From Aplectana chamaeleonis (Eukaryota > Nematoda > Chromadorea > Rhabditida > Cosmocercidae), in assembly GCA_029168955.1 (NCBI GenBank), contig JAPDOI010001511.1, positions 107,617 to 171,616 of the forward strand: a stretch of DNA of 64,000 nt. Reading direction: 5' to 3'. Below the pieces are notes generated by a model. The model was given only the letters and a program-made list of their open reading frames with translations. It was not told the origin of the DNA and ran no database searches. Made by a program: the position numbers and the translations under genes. This document shows, in pieces, positions 1 to 11,800 of the stretch (positions are counted from its first letter, which is position 1; each line of letters starts with the position of its first letter).

Positions 1-579
1 GAGAGCAACCTGAACGCACTGCACATTGCAATCACAACCGGAACGCAACACAAGTCCGAATATCAACTGTTCTGCGTTTCGGTCACTGTGGGCGGGGTGG
101 GGCGGAGCCGGTTACGCTCCGGGCCTGCTATCGTCTGAGTATGTTTACGACTATAAATTCTGAAGAGCATGCATTGTTTATTAGTGAGTTTTTCGATTCT
201 TTCAATTTATCCATGAAAAACTTCACCTCAGAGCAGACATTGGCTATCCTCAAGATCTCTGTGTAAATTGTAGAGGCTTTGATGATAACAGAAACTGCAG
301 AATCTGATTGTGGAAATTCTTCACTAGGAAATTAAAGTCATCTGTTTTATTGTATAAATTGGTCAAAATTGCATTATCATCTATTCTTATATTGATATCT
401 AAGTAATTAGTATGAAATTCATTCATGTGAGTTCTTTTAATCTCTAATACATTATTATAAAGTGAGACACCGCTGGCCAACACGCCGATACTCGGCGGGG
501 CCGTGGCCGCGAGTTATGATCTGGTCGATGTCGAGCTGTTGCTGTGCCGACCGCGACGAGTGACGGTCTAAAGTAGTTT
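1..579. other. No gene recognised
   Basis: I see no exon chain, RNA gene or complete repeat here. A GC-rich stretch lies near 85-135 and the rest is AT-rich. Short open frames on the minus strand lack splice or family support. Confidence 0.4.
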
Positions 580-1070
580 TTAAAGGCAGCATACACGCTC
601 AAAATTGATATCAATTTGGAATAAATCGAAGTTCTGAAGCTGCTAATATTCAGAGATAACAAAAAAACCGGAAAAAGATAGACTGAAATGAAGATATAAC
701 GGTTCGTTCTATATTGGCTCAGAAGTCGACGAGTTGTACCGCATTGGCTGAAATAGCGGAGCTAGCAAGAAATTTGTTGGGATAACGACGCTAATGTACT
801 CGAACGGCCCTTTCTGGAACGCCTACGACGTTAGAAGCGGAAAAAATGAACCAAAATGACCGTAATCGAGCATTGAACATTTGTATTGGAGAAGCGGAGC
901 CCGTATCGATGGGCGGAAAAAGGATGATTCTGTGACTCAATACGGCTCAAATACGGTCATTCTAACTCGTATGCAGCTATTCCAACTTCGTGAGGGCTCT
1001 TCTAGGGCCCTTACGACCCCACTAGTGTAGTTATCTCAACAAATTTTGCGAGCGTGTATGCCGCCTTTAA
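580..1070. mobile_element. TTAA-flanked MITE, 'CATACACGCTC' family
   Basis: The left end reads TTAAAGGCAGCATACACGCT and the right end is its complement (GAGCGTGTATGCCGCCTTTAA at 1050-1070). The unit is 491 bp, close to other copies at 4691, 23911, 52999 and 53437. It has no coding capacity. Ending in TTAA on both sides is the piggyBac-type target preference; assignment to that superfamily is inference. Confidence 0.8.
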
Positions 1071-2092
1071 GCTAGATTTATTGAAACAGTCCTGTAGGAT
1101 ATGAACTGCTGCTAAATAGGCCGGTAAACGCGACACATCGAGTTGTCAACAGCTCGACAACAGGCGGAGGTCGCTGGGCAACGGGCATGTCTCAGGCTGA
1201 CAATGCGCGCGATTTGACTTGTCAGCAGGTAGCGGTGTATGAGATGACAACTTATCAACCTGTTGTCGACGCCCAAGTATGCCTGAGTACGAGATTCTCG
1301 CTTGAAGCTTCTCATGCATGGTGCGTGGTAGGCTTGCAAAGTGACCGAAAGGTATAGGCGCAAGCAAAACGTGCCCACAAGAAACTCGTAGAAGCTCGTT
1401 GTAATCGCATCTCTTTCGAGTCTCGCTCTCCGCAATTCACAACGCGCCGTTGGGAGCCGACATCCTTGTCGTTCCAGTTGCTTTCGAGCCAATCACGCAA
1501 TTTAGCCGTCGCTGCATTTTTTCGATTCCTTATGTATTTCTCCGAACAGCCCCAAGCGGAGATATCGGTAGGTTTAGTGGCAGGATACGACCAGAATCTC
1601 AAGAGTTCCCGCTGAATCAGGGCGTACGCTACAGGTAGTCTCAAGAAAAAAAGCGAAAACAGCGAAAAAATCGGTCACCTAGTTCAAGTCGACCTACATA
1701 GCCAGAATTCTGGAAAAGTCAAAATGTAAACGCATCTTGCTCACAAGTTCGGGCCGATAGTGAGCCACCGAACTCCTGTGAGTCACAAGAGAGAAAATGT
1801 GTTTGTATTTTTAGGAGACCATGTACTGGATGCTTTAGTTGTAGTCCTGTGCATCAATGATCCGTGTTCAGAACTTTTTGAACACTTCAGAGCCTACTAA
1901 AAAAGGGGAAAAAAGTAGGCTGGCAACTCAGAGCGCAGGACAAGGCAAGCTCACTCGCAAAGCTGCAACTAAAAAAAATTCAAAAAACTGCGTAGCAGGA
2001 TGAGATTAAGATTCTCACACTCTCGAAACTGCAATGTGTGGTTTCTGAGCGAGTGTGCTTGTTTTCATCGTTCTGAGTAGCTAGCTTAGTTA
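1071..2092. other. No gene recognised; overlapping minus-strand open frames
   Basis: Two overlapping open frames of 126 and 110 codons lie at 1112-1644 on the minus strand. They are basic and serine-rich and match no family I know. They may be an eroded LINE 5' region. No convincing splice sites were found. Confidence 0.3.
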
Positions 2093-2358
2093 CAGCCTAT
2101 CTTCGCAAAAGTAAGCCGGGCGGGTGATGGCGCGGCGCGGTTGAAGCGGATCGTAAGTGGATCGTAAGTCTTAGTCCCGCCGACGATTTTTCTTTTATTG
2201 TTTGGAATTCTTCGTCCAGTGTAGGTACAGTTTAATCGAATATAAAAAATCAAAAGAAAAGCTAAAAAGTCGTCAGCGAGACTAAGGAAATTCGCTTGTG
2301 ATCTACTTTATTCGCTCCATGGGTCGCCCACCCGGCTTGCTTTTTCCAAGATAGGTTG
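2093..2358. mobile_element. TA-flanked MITE with long terminal inverted repeats
   Basis: Left end CAGCCTATCTT (2093) and right end AAGATAGGTTG (to 2358) are complementary and each is bordered by TA. The inverted match continues inward through AAGCCGGGCGGG and TTAGTC(C/T)CGC(C/T)GACGA. The size (266 bp), lack of coding and TA target fit a Tc1/mariner-type MITE. Confidence 0.6.
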
Positions 2359-2941
2359 TACGTACTTGGCTTTTCTTTCAGAAATCCCAAAAGCATTCAG
2401 ACATAGAAATATATTGCAACATCCGAACATGGTTTAATATAACATTGGGGCATGGGTAAAAGAGGCCCTAGTTAGTTCTGCAAATGCGTCAATGAAAACT
2501 AAATGAGCGGTGATGCACATGGGCAACAGGTTATGACTTCTATGAGATAATGTGACTTTTGTGGCTAATTTTATAGTTCCGATACTTCTCTCATCCAGAG
2601 ACACCTGTCGGCGACGATTTGAGAGGTTTGATCCGTGAGTACATCTTTGCAGGCATCAATATGTAGTACACGCGAGTTCAGTAGGACGAGGGATGATGGG
2701 TGGCAAATTAGGCTCAGAGTCAGGAGTTGCCTGGTTCAATATCCGCACATTCAACTTTCACAAATGATGCTAGCTGCACTCTTCATGGATTTCTAATGGT
2801 TTGCTTAGCTTTACTCAGTTACTTTACGAAAAAAAGACTAAAAGTGTTCAGATTTTCATGTGCGCACACATTTTGCCTTGCAAGAGATTCGTGACTTGTT
2901 GATCGAATGCATAAGGTCGGAGGCGCCCTGGAGCAGTTTGG

Positions 2942-3447
2942 ATGATATATGCGAAACCTCGCGCGGCGCATTCAGCCGTACCAACTGTTCCCAGACGCCT
3001 CCCACTCTGTGCACCAAATCGCTTGTGCCAGATCCTCGGGATTACCCTTTGTGACCGCATACGCAACGAAATCATCAGGGAGCGATGTGATCAGCAACAC
3101 ACGATTGAGGACCAAGTCCAGACCAGACGATTGCGATGGTTGGGACACGGTTGCAGGATGGACGCAAGCCGACTACTGAACAGCATGCTATGGAGGAAAC
3201 GGCCAGTGCAGTGGAAGATCCAGCGAACGGCCCCCAAAAAGACATGGCTGAAACAAATCGAGGATGATCTGAAGATACAGCGGTGCAGTGTTCTTAATGC
3301 TACATCTATTGCTACGAATCGTTCTAAATGGAAGCGTATCGTTTAGGCCGCTCGAGATCCCATGGCACCCACCGCAGTGTATTGGCTGTGAGGTCATCCC
3401 GCTCCGCCAGACGCCAGCTATCGGGATAAGTGAATGAGTGAGTGAGC
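2942..3447 (+). pseudogene. LINE reverse transcriptase, C-terminal fragment
   Basis: About 130 codons read into RRLRWLGHGCRM followed by a basic Trp-containing tail ending at 3346. This is the C-terminal region typical of endonuclease-bearing LINEs in nematodes. The upstream reverse transcriptase core is missing. A short TGAG-type simple repeat at 3431-3447 resembles a LINE 3' tail. I read it as a 5'-truncated relic, not a gene. Confidence 0.6.
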
Positions 3448-3623
3448 ACCAAAATCAACAAGCCTAGATTGGTCTGCTTGAATGTCGTGGCCTCAGCTGA
3501 TCTGAATCATGTTTGGGGAAGGCTTTATTCAGAAACGTATCTCAGTATGTAAGCACAAACCAACTATTCTAACCAAACTAGATGAGGGACCCGTGATGAA
3601 GAATTGTGTTCGAAACGTCGATG

Positions 3624-4116
3624 TTAAAGGCAGTGTTCACGATAAAAAATTTGTTTCAGTTTCCACTAGGAATGGGTAGTGGAGGGGCATACTGTATCGC
3701 TGACGTCGAAAGAACGCATGAAAACAAGCCAGGAAAAACTCCAAAAGAGCCCGAAGTTGCCACTTCGAGCGCAAGGCAAACCTCAAAAGCGCATCGCACG
3801 CCCACCGACGTGAACAAATGAATGCTCGAGATCGTCAGATGAGCGATGATTTCCAATCATTAGCCCCGTTCTTCCCTTCATTTTCAACTTCTCTCTTTAC
3901 TCAGGCCAGCTCGCATACATCGGCTGCAAAAGACGGAAGTTACAAGCCTCTAACAACTCGTCCATCATTTTCCATAGCTCAATCTTTAAGGTACCATAAC
4001 TCCGTTCCCAAAAGGTCTTGAACGACTTTAGAGACATCATTAGAATTAGCATGGGGCCTTTTTCAAGATAGGTGGGAAAACAGAAAAACGATTTTCATCG
4101 TGAACACTGCCTTTAT
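3624..4116. mobile_element. TTAA-flanked MITE, 'GTGTTCACGATAAAA' family
   Basis: It starts TTAAAGGCAGTGTTCACGAT and ends in the complement ATCGTGAACACTGCCTTTA, the last TTAA being mutated to TTAT. The interior (ACCGACGTGAACAAATG, GAGCGATGATTTCCAAT) is shared with the copy at 38391-38870, so both are one family. Confidence 0.8.
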
Positions 4117-4188
4117 TACAAAAAACAACATTGGCAATAAAAATATATCAAGTTCATCACTGCCTACTCATAAACACACAATGCCGTC

Positions 4189-4375
4189 GTTATCGGAGCG
4201 ATATTCCTGTCCGCAATTGCGGGAAACCGCTGGTGCATCACGCAACAGCACGATGATCGTGGGGAGACAAAGGCCAGTTGTGCTGGGACTACGTTTTCCC
4301 AGCACGATTAGCAGCGTGATGCGTGATGCAGCAGCGGTTGTCTGCAACTGCAGACAGGAGTTTCGCTCCGATAAC
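4189..4375. repeat. Short foldback element
   Basis: The outer arms GTTATCGGAGCGA (left) and TCGCTCCGATAAC (right) pair, and pairing continues inward through CGCAATTGC / GCAACTGC and the GTGCATCACGC-type stretch. It is a 187-bp near-palindrome without coding. Confidence 0.55.
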
Positions 4376-4400
4376 AACAGTACATAGGAGGGAAAGACCT

Positions 4401-4527
4401 GTTCAGTAGAGCCATAAGGGATTTGTGAGATTTTCGAACGAGATACCAGCGTTAAGTTCAACTTGCGGTATCTTTCCGTACCTTGAGACGTCCAGCTGTA
4501 ATGGTTGGTTCTCTCGGGAGCGGATGA
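4401..4527 (+). repeat. Dispersed repeat, copy 1
   Basis: It shares GTTCAGTAGAGCCATA, AAGGGATTTGTGAGATTTTC, GAGATACC and GACGTCCAG in order with 57384-57520. The function is unknown. Confidence 0.5.
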
Positions 4528-4690
4528 TCTAGAAAAGTCTTCGATTGAATGAGATGAGATCTAAGTTGCTTGTAAAGGACACAATCGGCGCAATCTTCTA
4601 GCTTGTATTTTGTAAGGAGAATCGCGGTTCGATTCTCTTCACGCATTCCCGCAGTGATAATATGTATGCAATCGATTGAACTCTTCAGGG

Positions 4691-5176
4691 TTAAAGGAAG
4701 CATACACGATAAAATTTGCTCCCGAGTTTTTCACAGGTAAGGGAAGGTACGGAGCTCTAAACAACATCTGTGCTGAGAAAAGTCGCCAAAAGTGATTGAA
4801 AATCCGTCTACTGGGCCTGAAATGATCCAGTGTTATTGCAACTGACACATGAGAGTGGAGGAAATGGCCAGTACGTGAAAATATGATCTCTCAATCAAAT
4901 CAGGCGATCTCTTGCGTTGCCTCCCATTTGGCTGTACTATTTCTTTTGCTGACCGTTTGCATTATCGAGGTCGGTGAATCAATGTGTTCCCGGTTGGGGG
5001 AGGCCAAATACAGCTGGGGTGGGCAATTACAGGGGTAGCAATCGGTTATAACTCATTTAAAGTAGTTGCGGCTCGTTTTTGACGCTTCCAAATGCGTTAG
5101 CGTTATGAAGCGAGCCTAACGGTTCGGTTTACGTTGCTATCTCAACAACGTTCACGAGCGTGTATGCTGCCTTTAA
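4691..5176. mobile_element. TTAA-flanked MITE, 'CATACACG' family
   Basis: Left TTAAAGGAAGCATACACG and right CGAGCGTGTATGCTGCCTTT-AA pair at the ends; size 486 bp matches the family. The left inner sequence diverges from the other copies, so this may be a variant or mosaic. Confidence 0.6.
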
Positions 5177-5387
5177 GCAAATTTACCGAGACACCAGAAA
5201 CGAACGGTGTAAAGTTTATCTGGGATGTTTGCCCAGTGCCGAGATGCTGGACAATCGGCGAACGATGATTATGATCTGATTGTGAGCATAAAATTCTACC
5301 GAATAACGTAGGAGGAGTGGGCAGAATTAGAATGTTGGACGAGGCCACTGGATGAGGGATCGCATAGACTCCTCATCTAGCCTACCT

Positions 5388-5543
5388 AACATCGGCATGG
5401 ATCCTGAAGAGACTTTGCGTTCCCCATTGGAGGTTGGCGCAAACTTGGTGCAACTATGTTATAGCATATGGCACCGAGTTTGCGCCAACCACCGAGTTTT
5501 CAACAGTGAACGCGAAGTCTCTTCCGGATTCATACCGACGTTA
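5388..5543. repeat. Palindromic foldback, family I, copy 1
   Basis: Arms ACATCGGCATGGATCC / GGATTCATACCGACGT and GGTTGGCGCAAAC / GTTTGCGCCAACC pair around a short loop. The same element recurs at 34671-34820 and, split, at 26920-27540. This copy lies just downstream of the GT14 stop codon. Confidence 0.6.
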
Positions 5544-5703
5544 AATAGTGCTGGCAAGGGCAGGTGAAAGCTGGTGTTGGCACAGCGCGCGCAATTCAAA
5601 TACCTCGGTGTGAAGAAATCGCGCGCTATTTGATACCGGGCCATGCTACTTACTACTCAAAGGCTAGTGTCTGAGAGATAAGCATGAACTAAACCTCTCA
5701 CCT

Positions 5704-5828
5704 TCAGTCCACAGAAAAAGCTGCAGGCTGAAAATCCATGTAAAATTTGTGAGCAACCAGGTGTGGCTGTGACAGGACATTTTGCAGGTCATCCACTCCG
5801 TAGACACACGATTCGAAGGTCATTTTCC
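5704..5828 (-). CDS. GT14 gene, last exon
   Basis: The acceptor is TTTTCTAG. The exon enters with two bases completing a Gly codon (CSG-K), reads SCVYGVDDL and AHKFYMDFQPAAF, and stops at TGA (5706-5704). It lies 6.5 kb from the previous exon, but the phase matches exactly. Confidence 0.9.
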
Positions 5829-8800
5829 CTAGAAAATACCAGCATTCTTGAATGCAGCACTGTTGCGAATTAGAGAGTTCATGATTGAAAAATGTCTCTG
5901 AGCGTTGATCACAAGATAAAAGTTGAAGCATTATTCGTACTCTACCTTTCAAAGTTCGCTGTGTTTGCCGCACAATTCTGACGATCTGAAGAAGAACTCA
6001 AAAATTCGACTTATATCCTTGCTAATCCGGCTCGCCGTTTTTTCATGATTACGGTAATACTTGGTAGCCAACGCATTGTTTTGAGTGGGGAACTCGGAAT
6101 CGAAAATCATCAGAACACTGCCTCCGAAAACTACGGCTTATCACGATGAACAGTCTATAGGAAATTACCACGCAGGCAGGGATATAACACGCAGAGCTCT
6201 CATCATTACAAAGGATGAACTTAATGTAAAAAAAACTTTGATTTTATCTGCTCCTTATCTGTTTCTGATTTTCTTGTTACAGATGCCTGAAATAATTTAA
6301 AAAATCCAACCGACTCGAGCTATTAGGAATGCGGAACCAATAAATTGTTGGGCATCAATCATTCTAGCCTTCTTGAGGCAATGCCTCCATTGGAGGGGTA
6401 GAAAATCGCCCTAAGCATGTATATTCCCAGCATTGCTAATTTTGGGTGGAAAACGAAGGCGTTGTTTGTGACTTCCGGGAATAGACTGTAGAGGATCTAG
6501 TCGGATATCCAACGGAACGGTAACATGGTATATGATCACAAGATGTCACAAGGTAGCCGAGTTGAACGCAAAATTCAGACGTCAGGGAGGACTCGGAACT
6601 GCATTGCACGTTTTCCGGGCGAGAGTGTTACCATAACACCACCGACGCCCCACTCCGGATCAGTCAGCTATTTACACATGAACTGTGTAGGCACAACAGC
6701 AATCATCCGTTAACGGGGGGGGGGGGCTTAGCTTAAAGGCAGTGTTCACGATAATCTTCGATTTTGAGATTAATCGCTAAATCGATTGTTTGGCCCCCGA
6801 GTAGAACTTAAATGACGAAGAAACCGAGAGAAACGCACCAGAAGGGCACGAAATCCTCAAGTATCAGCCCGCCTCTTAAGTATCAATGGAACTGTTCGTT
6901 GTGACAATGAAATCTTATGTGGACCCGTCTTTTGAAATTCTCCATTCTGTGTTGCTCCGTTCTTTCCTTTGGGCCCTAACTAATACTGTTTTGCCCAAAA
7001 TATTCTTCCAATTTCGATTAGCCCCATTTTTTACCGGTGACAACCACAGTGAACATGTTCATCCAACCAGACAACTAGTCCAGGCCATAAAATAAAGTCA
7101 CTGAAATAAGACGAATTAGTGCGTTTCTCGCCGTTTCTTCGTGATTTTGGTGACACTTGGTAGCCAACGCATTGTTTTGAGTGGAAAACTTGGAAACGAG
7201 AATCATCGTGAACACTGCCTTTAAAGGCAGTGTTCACGATAATCTTCGATTTTGAGATTAATAGGTGAACCGATTGTTTTGCCCCCGGGTAGAACATAAA
7301 TGACGAAGTAATCGAGAAAAACGCACCAGAAGGTCAGAAAATCCTTTACTCTCACCCCACCTCTTTACTCTCATAGGGACTGTTCGTTGTGACAATGAAA
7401 TCATTTGCGGACCTGTTTTCTGCAATTCTCTACTCTCTGTGCTCCGTTCTTTGCTTCGGACCATAATAATACTGATTTGCCTGGAATCTTCCTCCATTTT
7501 CGACTGATCCCATTTTCACCGGTGACAACCACCGTGATCATGTTCATCCGGCCGGACAACTAATCCAGGACAGAGATTAATGTCACTGAAGAATGACGTT
7601 TTGAAGCGCTTCTCGCCTAAGTTCTGTAACATTCGGTGGCCAACGCTTTGTTTCGAGCGGAAAACTCGGGAACGAAAAGCACCGTGAAGACTGCCTTTAA
7701 CTGGGTTTAATGCGGATTCAGGCTGCCCAGATCATATCCGTGGTGAATGCTGTTGTGCCTACACAGTTCCTGTGTGAATAGTTTAAGGATGGGGTGTCGG
7801 TGGTGTATTGGTAACACTCTGGCTCGGACAGCTTGCAATGCAGGCTCGAGTCCTGCCTGACACCAGAGTTTTGCGTTCAACTCGGCTACCTTGTGACATC
7901 TTGTGATCATATACCATGCCATAAAAAGGCATTAAATATTCGAAAAACATCAACGGGGACAGATTCTTTCGGACAGAATCCATGCTTTAGGGAAAGTTGA
8001 AGTTGGAGTCTGGCAGCTTTTCTAAAGTTCACTAGCAAGGGAGAACCCTCCGGATTCGAAAACGTTCCGAAAAAAGTTCATTTGATAGTTGTGGGGGATC
8101 GATAGGGTAACATTTCTGTATGTTGGGTCTTCTCTACAGGCCTTCAGTACCTGAAAAAATGAAGAAAAGAAACCAATTAGAACCAACTGTAACTCCCTAA
8201 TAGGAGCAGCTGGAGTGAATTCATATGCTCGAAATACATTTAATTACAATAAAATTGCCGTATGCAAGGTTTGACGGTTTGATTCTGGCCCATTCGGGAA
8301 ATATGAGCCATTTTCAAGAGACGTCCGGTATAGAGCTTCGGGGATCCAAACGGCTCTTTCTTGTGAAAACACGAAATCATTAACAAGTTTGGTCAGCTCA
8401 GTGATTGAACGGGCTCTGCACCAGTGGTAGATAACAGTGCTCCGACGAGTTGTTGTAAGGCGCTAATCATACTCCTCAATGCCAGCGCGTTACGCGCGTC
8501 ACGCGCTTGCGGAGACTATGAGTACTCCGACGCCATGGCGGAGCGGAAAAAAGTAGACCTTGACTTTCCCAAGCAAGAGAATTCTGTGCACGCGTTCACC
8601 ATTGTGGTAGCAAATTATAGTACTGGAACCGAATATTATGAAACGGGATGAAATTGATGGTGTATTCATAAGCTACAGTGGGGCGAGCGTCAGGTGCGTG
8701 TCGTCAGGCCATTCATACTCCAACGGCACGCGTGCGCGTCACGCGCTGACGTTGAGGAGTTTGAGTAGCCTATAAGCAGCAATAAATCTGCTTGTGTCAA

Positions 8801-11800
8801 AGTTGAATCAAGTCGAATTCGTGTGGTCGAAGTGTGCTTATCATGGTGATTTCTCCACATTGAAGAAATCGGCGAATTTTCACTCATTTGTGCGCCGCCG
8901 AAATTGAAATTCGCCGCGTCGTCAAGAGTGTAGTGCTTCACGACATTGTGTGCCATGTCGCGACGGTAGCGTTTCACAGGAAGCGCGCACCGAGGCATAA
9001 GAAGAGTGAAGCGCTCATCGAGCAGCGAGTGCTGCGTCGTAGAGAACAAGCAATGCTCTTTCTAGTGCGCGTGCGCTTTTCAGGAAGTAGCGTTCTGTTC
9101 AGAGTGTGCGCAGTTTTTGAAGGTGATTAGCGTCACATGGAAAGCGTGCGCCGCATCATTGAGATCGGAATAGCGCATCGTTGGGGATCGAGCGCGTTTT
9201 GTGCAAAGTGAATGGCTCTCAACAGGAAAAATACTGCGCGACTGAGTAGCGAAAGTGAGATGCGCTTTTTTTGGAGCCTGCTCAGTCTCGGCGAGTGATT
9301 AGCGCTTGGTAGCAAGCGTGCGACGCATCTTTGCTAACGAGAAGCGCACCCTTCGCTAAGCTCTGGCCCAGCCGTAGTGACCTGTTGATTTCGATTATCA
9401 CCAGCAGCGGAGCGGTGGGCCTCGGTGAAATATAACTAGTGATAAGGAGGTTTCGGCGAAAAAGCCACCGCACCGCGCTGTGATAACCGAAAACATGAGT
9501 GCACATGGAATGAAACAGTCTAGATGCTGAAGAATGGAAATGACCAGTCTAGGGGAACATGATAAGCCACATGTTGATAACCATCATATCAAGCTACGCT
9601 GTGATGCTTATCACACTGTTAAGACTTGTGATCGTGTTTAAACAAGAATGAGCCGTTCGGAACCCCAAAGCTGTATACCGTTCCTCATACGTATATGTTA
9701 CTGTATATTCGTGAGATATAAGCCGTTTTCAAGTTCACTGTGCATTCCATTCCTCTAATCATTTGATCGAAGTTGCGACGGCAAGCGAACAAGAATGCGC
9801 TAAAGGATAATGCTGTGAAATACTAAACGAAGAAGGAATGCTAGAGTTGCGAGTTCGATTCCATCTTCATTCCATCTTCTGCAAAAATAGATTTGCATTC
9901 ATTCGATTGTTCATCCACGAGATTTCTCATTCATATTTAACTTGCTTTTTCCGATCTTATGGGATTTACAAATTATATCGCGTGAACCCCTGCAGTATAT
10001 GAGAATTTCCTCATTTTATTCGGAAAACTTATTCCCACCTGCTTGTAATAGCTTTTTGGATTCATTGTGAAGTATTGTAATGTGAACATCTTCCAACATA
10101 ATATTATTCTGCTCGAGTAAAGGAAGGCACCCTATTTGAACACATAAATTTCGTTTGCGAAACATTGTAGAGAAAGCGTTGCCATTGTAAGAAGCAAAGC
10201 GATGTACACTTTCTCAAAAATCATAATCATGGCAGCAGTTTTCTTTTTCAGAAGTTGACAAACGGTTGTATATATAATACTTCTGCTAACACTTCATCGG
10301 AAACTACTGAGGCTAGCTCGATCGCGCAGAATTTTCTTAGATTATCTGGAGTTTAAAGACACAGTCCAACTTCGGAATCGATTTTTCGTCTTCCTGCCGA
10401 TCTTGTAGAAAATTTCACGCTGATCACAATGGTGTCTTTAGAATCGCTCAGTACTCACTACGAACGGAGTTACGACTCCTCAAAGATCTCAATTTTAAAC
10501 AGCTAGAAGTTCGCGGACGAGTTGTCTCGAGCCTGCATCTCCTCGTTATTCGCAGCCATCGTTCTGAAGCAGGCCACAATATAAAGCCAGACCAAAAACA
10601 AATCGAAGAACATAGGTTTTGAATAAAATCATTCCCACGTCTCTTCCCTATTGAGGTCGGTAACCTTGCAGTGGGCGTTACCCATTTTTTCTTCCAAGGG
10701 GGCGTGGCCGACTTTTTTCTGGCTTTTTCTCGCTTGTTTGAGCGAACTGAGATTTCGCGCTTGGCAGGGTTTATATAGGCGGCGACCGGACCAGGGGTGT
10801 GCATTTTCCGTTTACCGATTTACCGATTTTCCTGATTTACCGGTGTTTTTTGGTAAATTTTGGTTTACCGATTTACCGAATTTTTCTTGAAATTTACCGA
10901 AATTTTCACCGAAAAAAATTGGGTGTTTTTCGCCCGATGGGCCTACTTCTTACTTGGAGTTCACGGGTTTGCTACTGTTACTCTGAGAGAAATTGCGTTT
11001 GCGGCTCCGCGATAGTGCCGCTTCGGGTCCTACACGCAGCGAAGCCGTGGCGGCACTACAGCGGAGCCGCGGCGGCACTACAGCGTAGCCGCGGCGGCAC
11101 TACAGCGTAGCCGTGGCGGCACTACCGAGGAGCTGTAGCGGCAACGCGGCGATGCCGCTGCTGCTCCTCGATAGTGCCTCCGCGGCTCCGGGAGAGTATA
11201 CCATACGAAGTTAAATAAGAAACGTATTACACCAAAGGGGACCTAGAAACAAAATTACGTACCTGCGGTTGGCACGTCCTCCGTCTGATAAAGACAGAGG
11301 TTACTGCTGTTTTTGCGCCCAAGGAAATACGGAATGTACCGAAATCGGGCAATTTAAATGGCAGCAATTTTGTTTGGCCACACAGGGCAGTACATCGTAC
11401 TCCACGCGGGTTCGCTGCTGCATCTTCTCGGAGCCGGTGCGGTTCTATTGCGAAGCCGCTGCGGGACTATCGCGAAACTATCGCGGCGTAGTCGAGGATC
11501 GCGGTACTTTTCCGGCACTGACGCGGCAAATGAGCGACTCCATTGAGGAATATCGCTCCCTCAACTTTCCTCACTCACCATTAAGTACTTTTGCGAGCCT
11601 CCTGGCTTAGTTGGGGCGGTAGAGATGTTTTTCTCAGCTAGCCTGATTATGAGTCCCTACAGAAAGGCTTTGACGGCAGAAAATTTCGAAATGTTACTTT
11701 TTCTCAACGTCCTGCTGATCGGTTTCAGCCATCGAGCTCAGTTTAATATGTAAAACTCACTAATTCTTTGCACTATCCTCATGCACTATTGAAAATGATA

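Noticed and set aside
1112..1644. Two long overlapping minus-strand open frames
   Set aside because: No motif, no splice support; perhaps an eroded LINE 5' part.
7794..7864. Functional tRNA gene (GGA anticodon)
   Set aside because: Lacks U33, has an anticodon-stem mismatch and belongs to a longer dispersed repeat.
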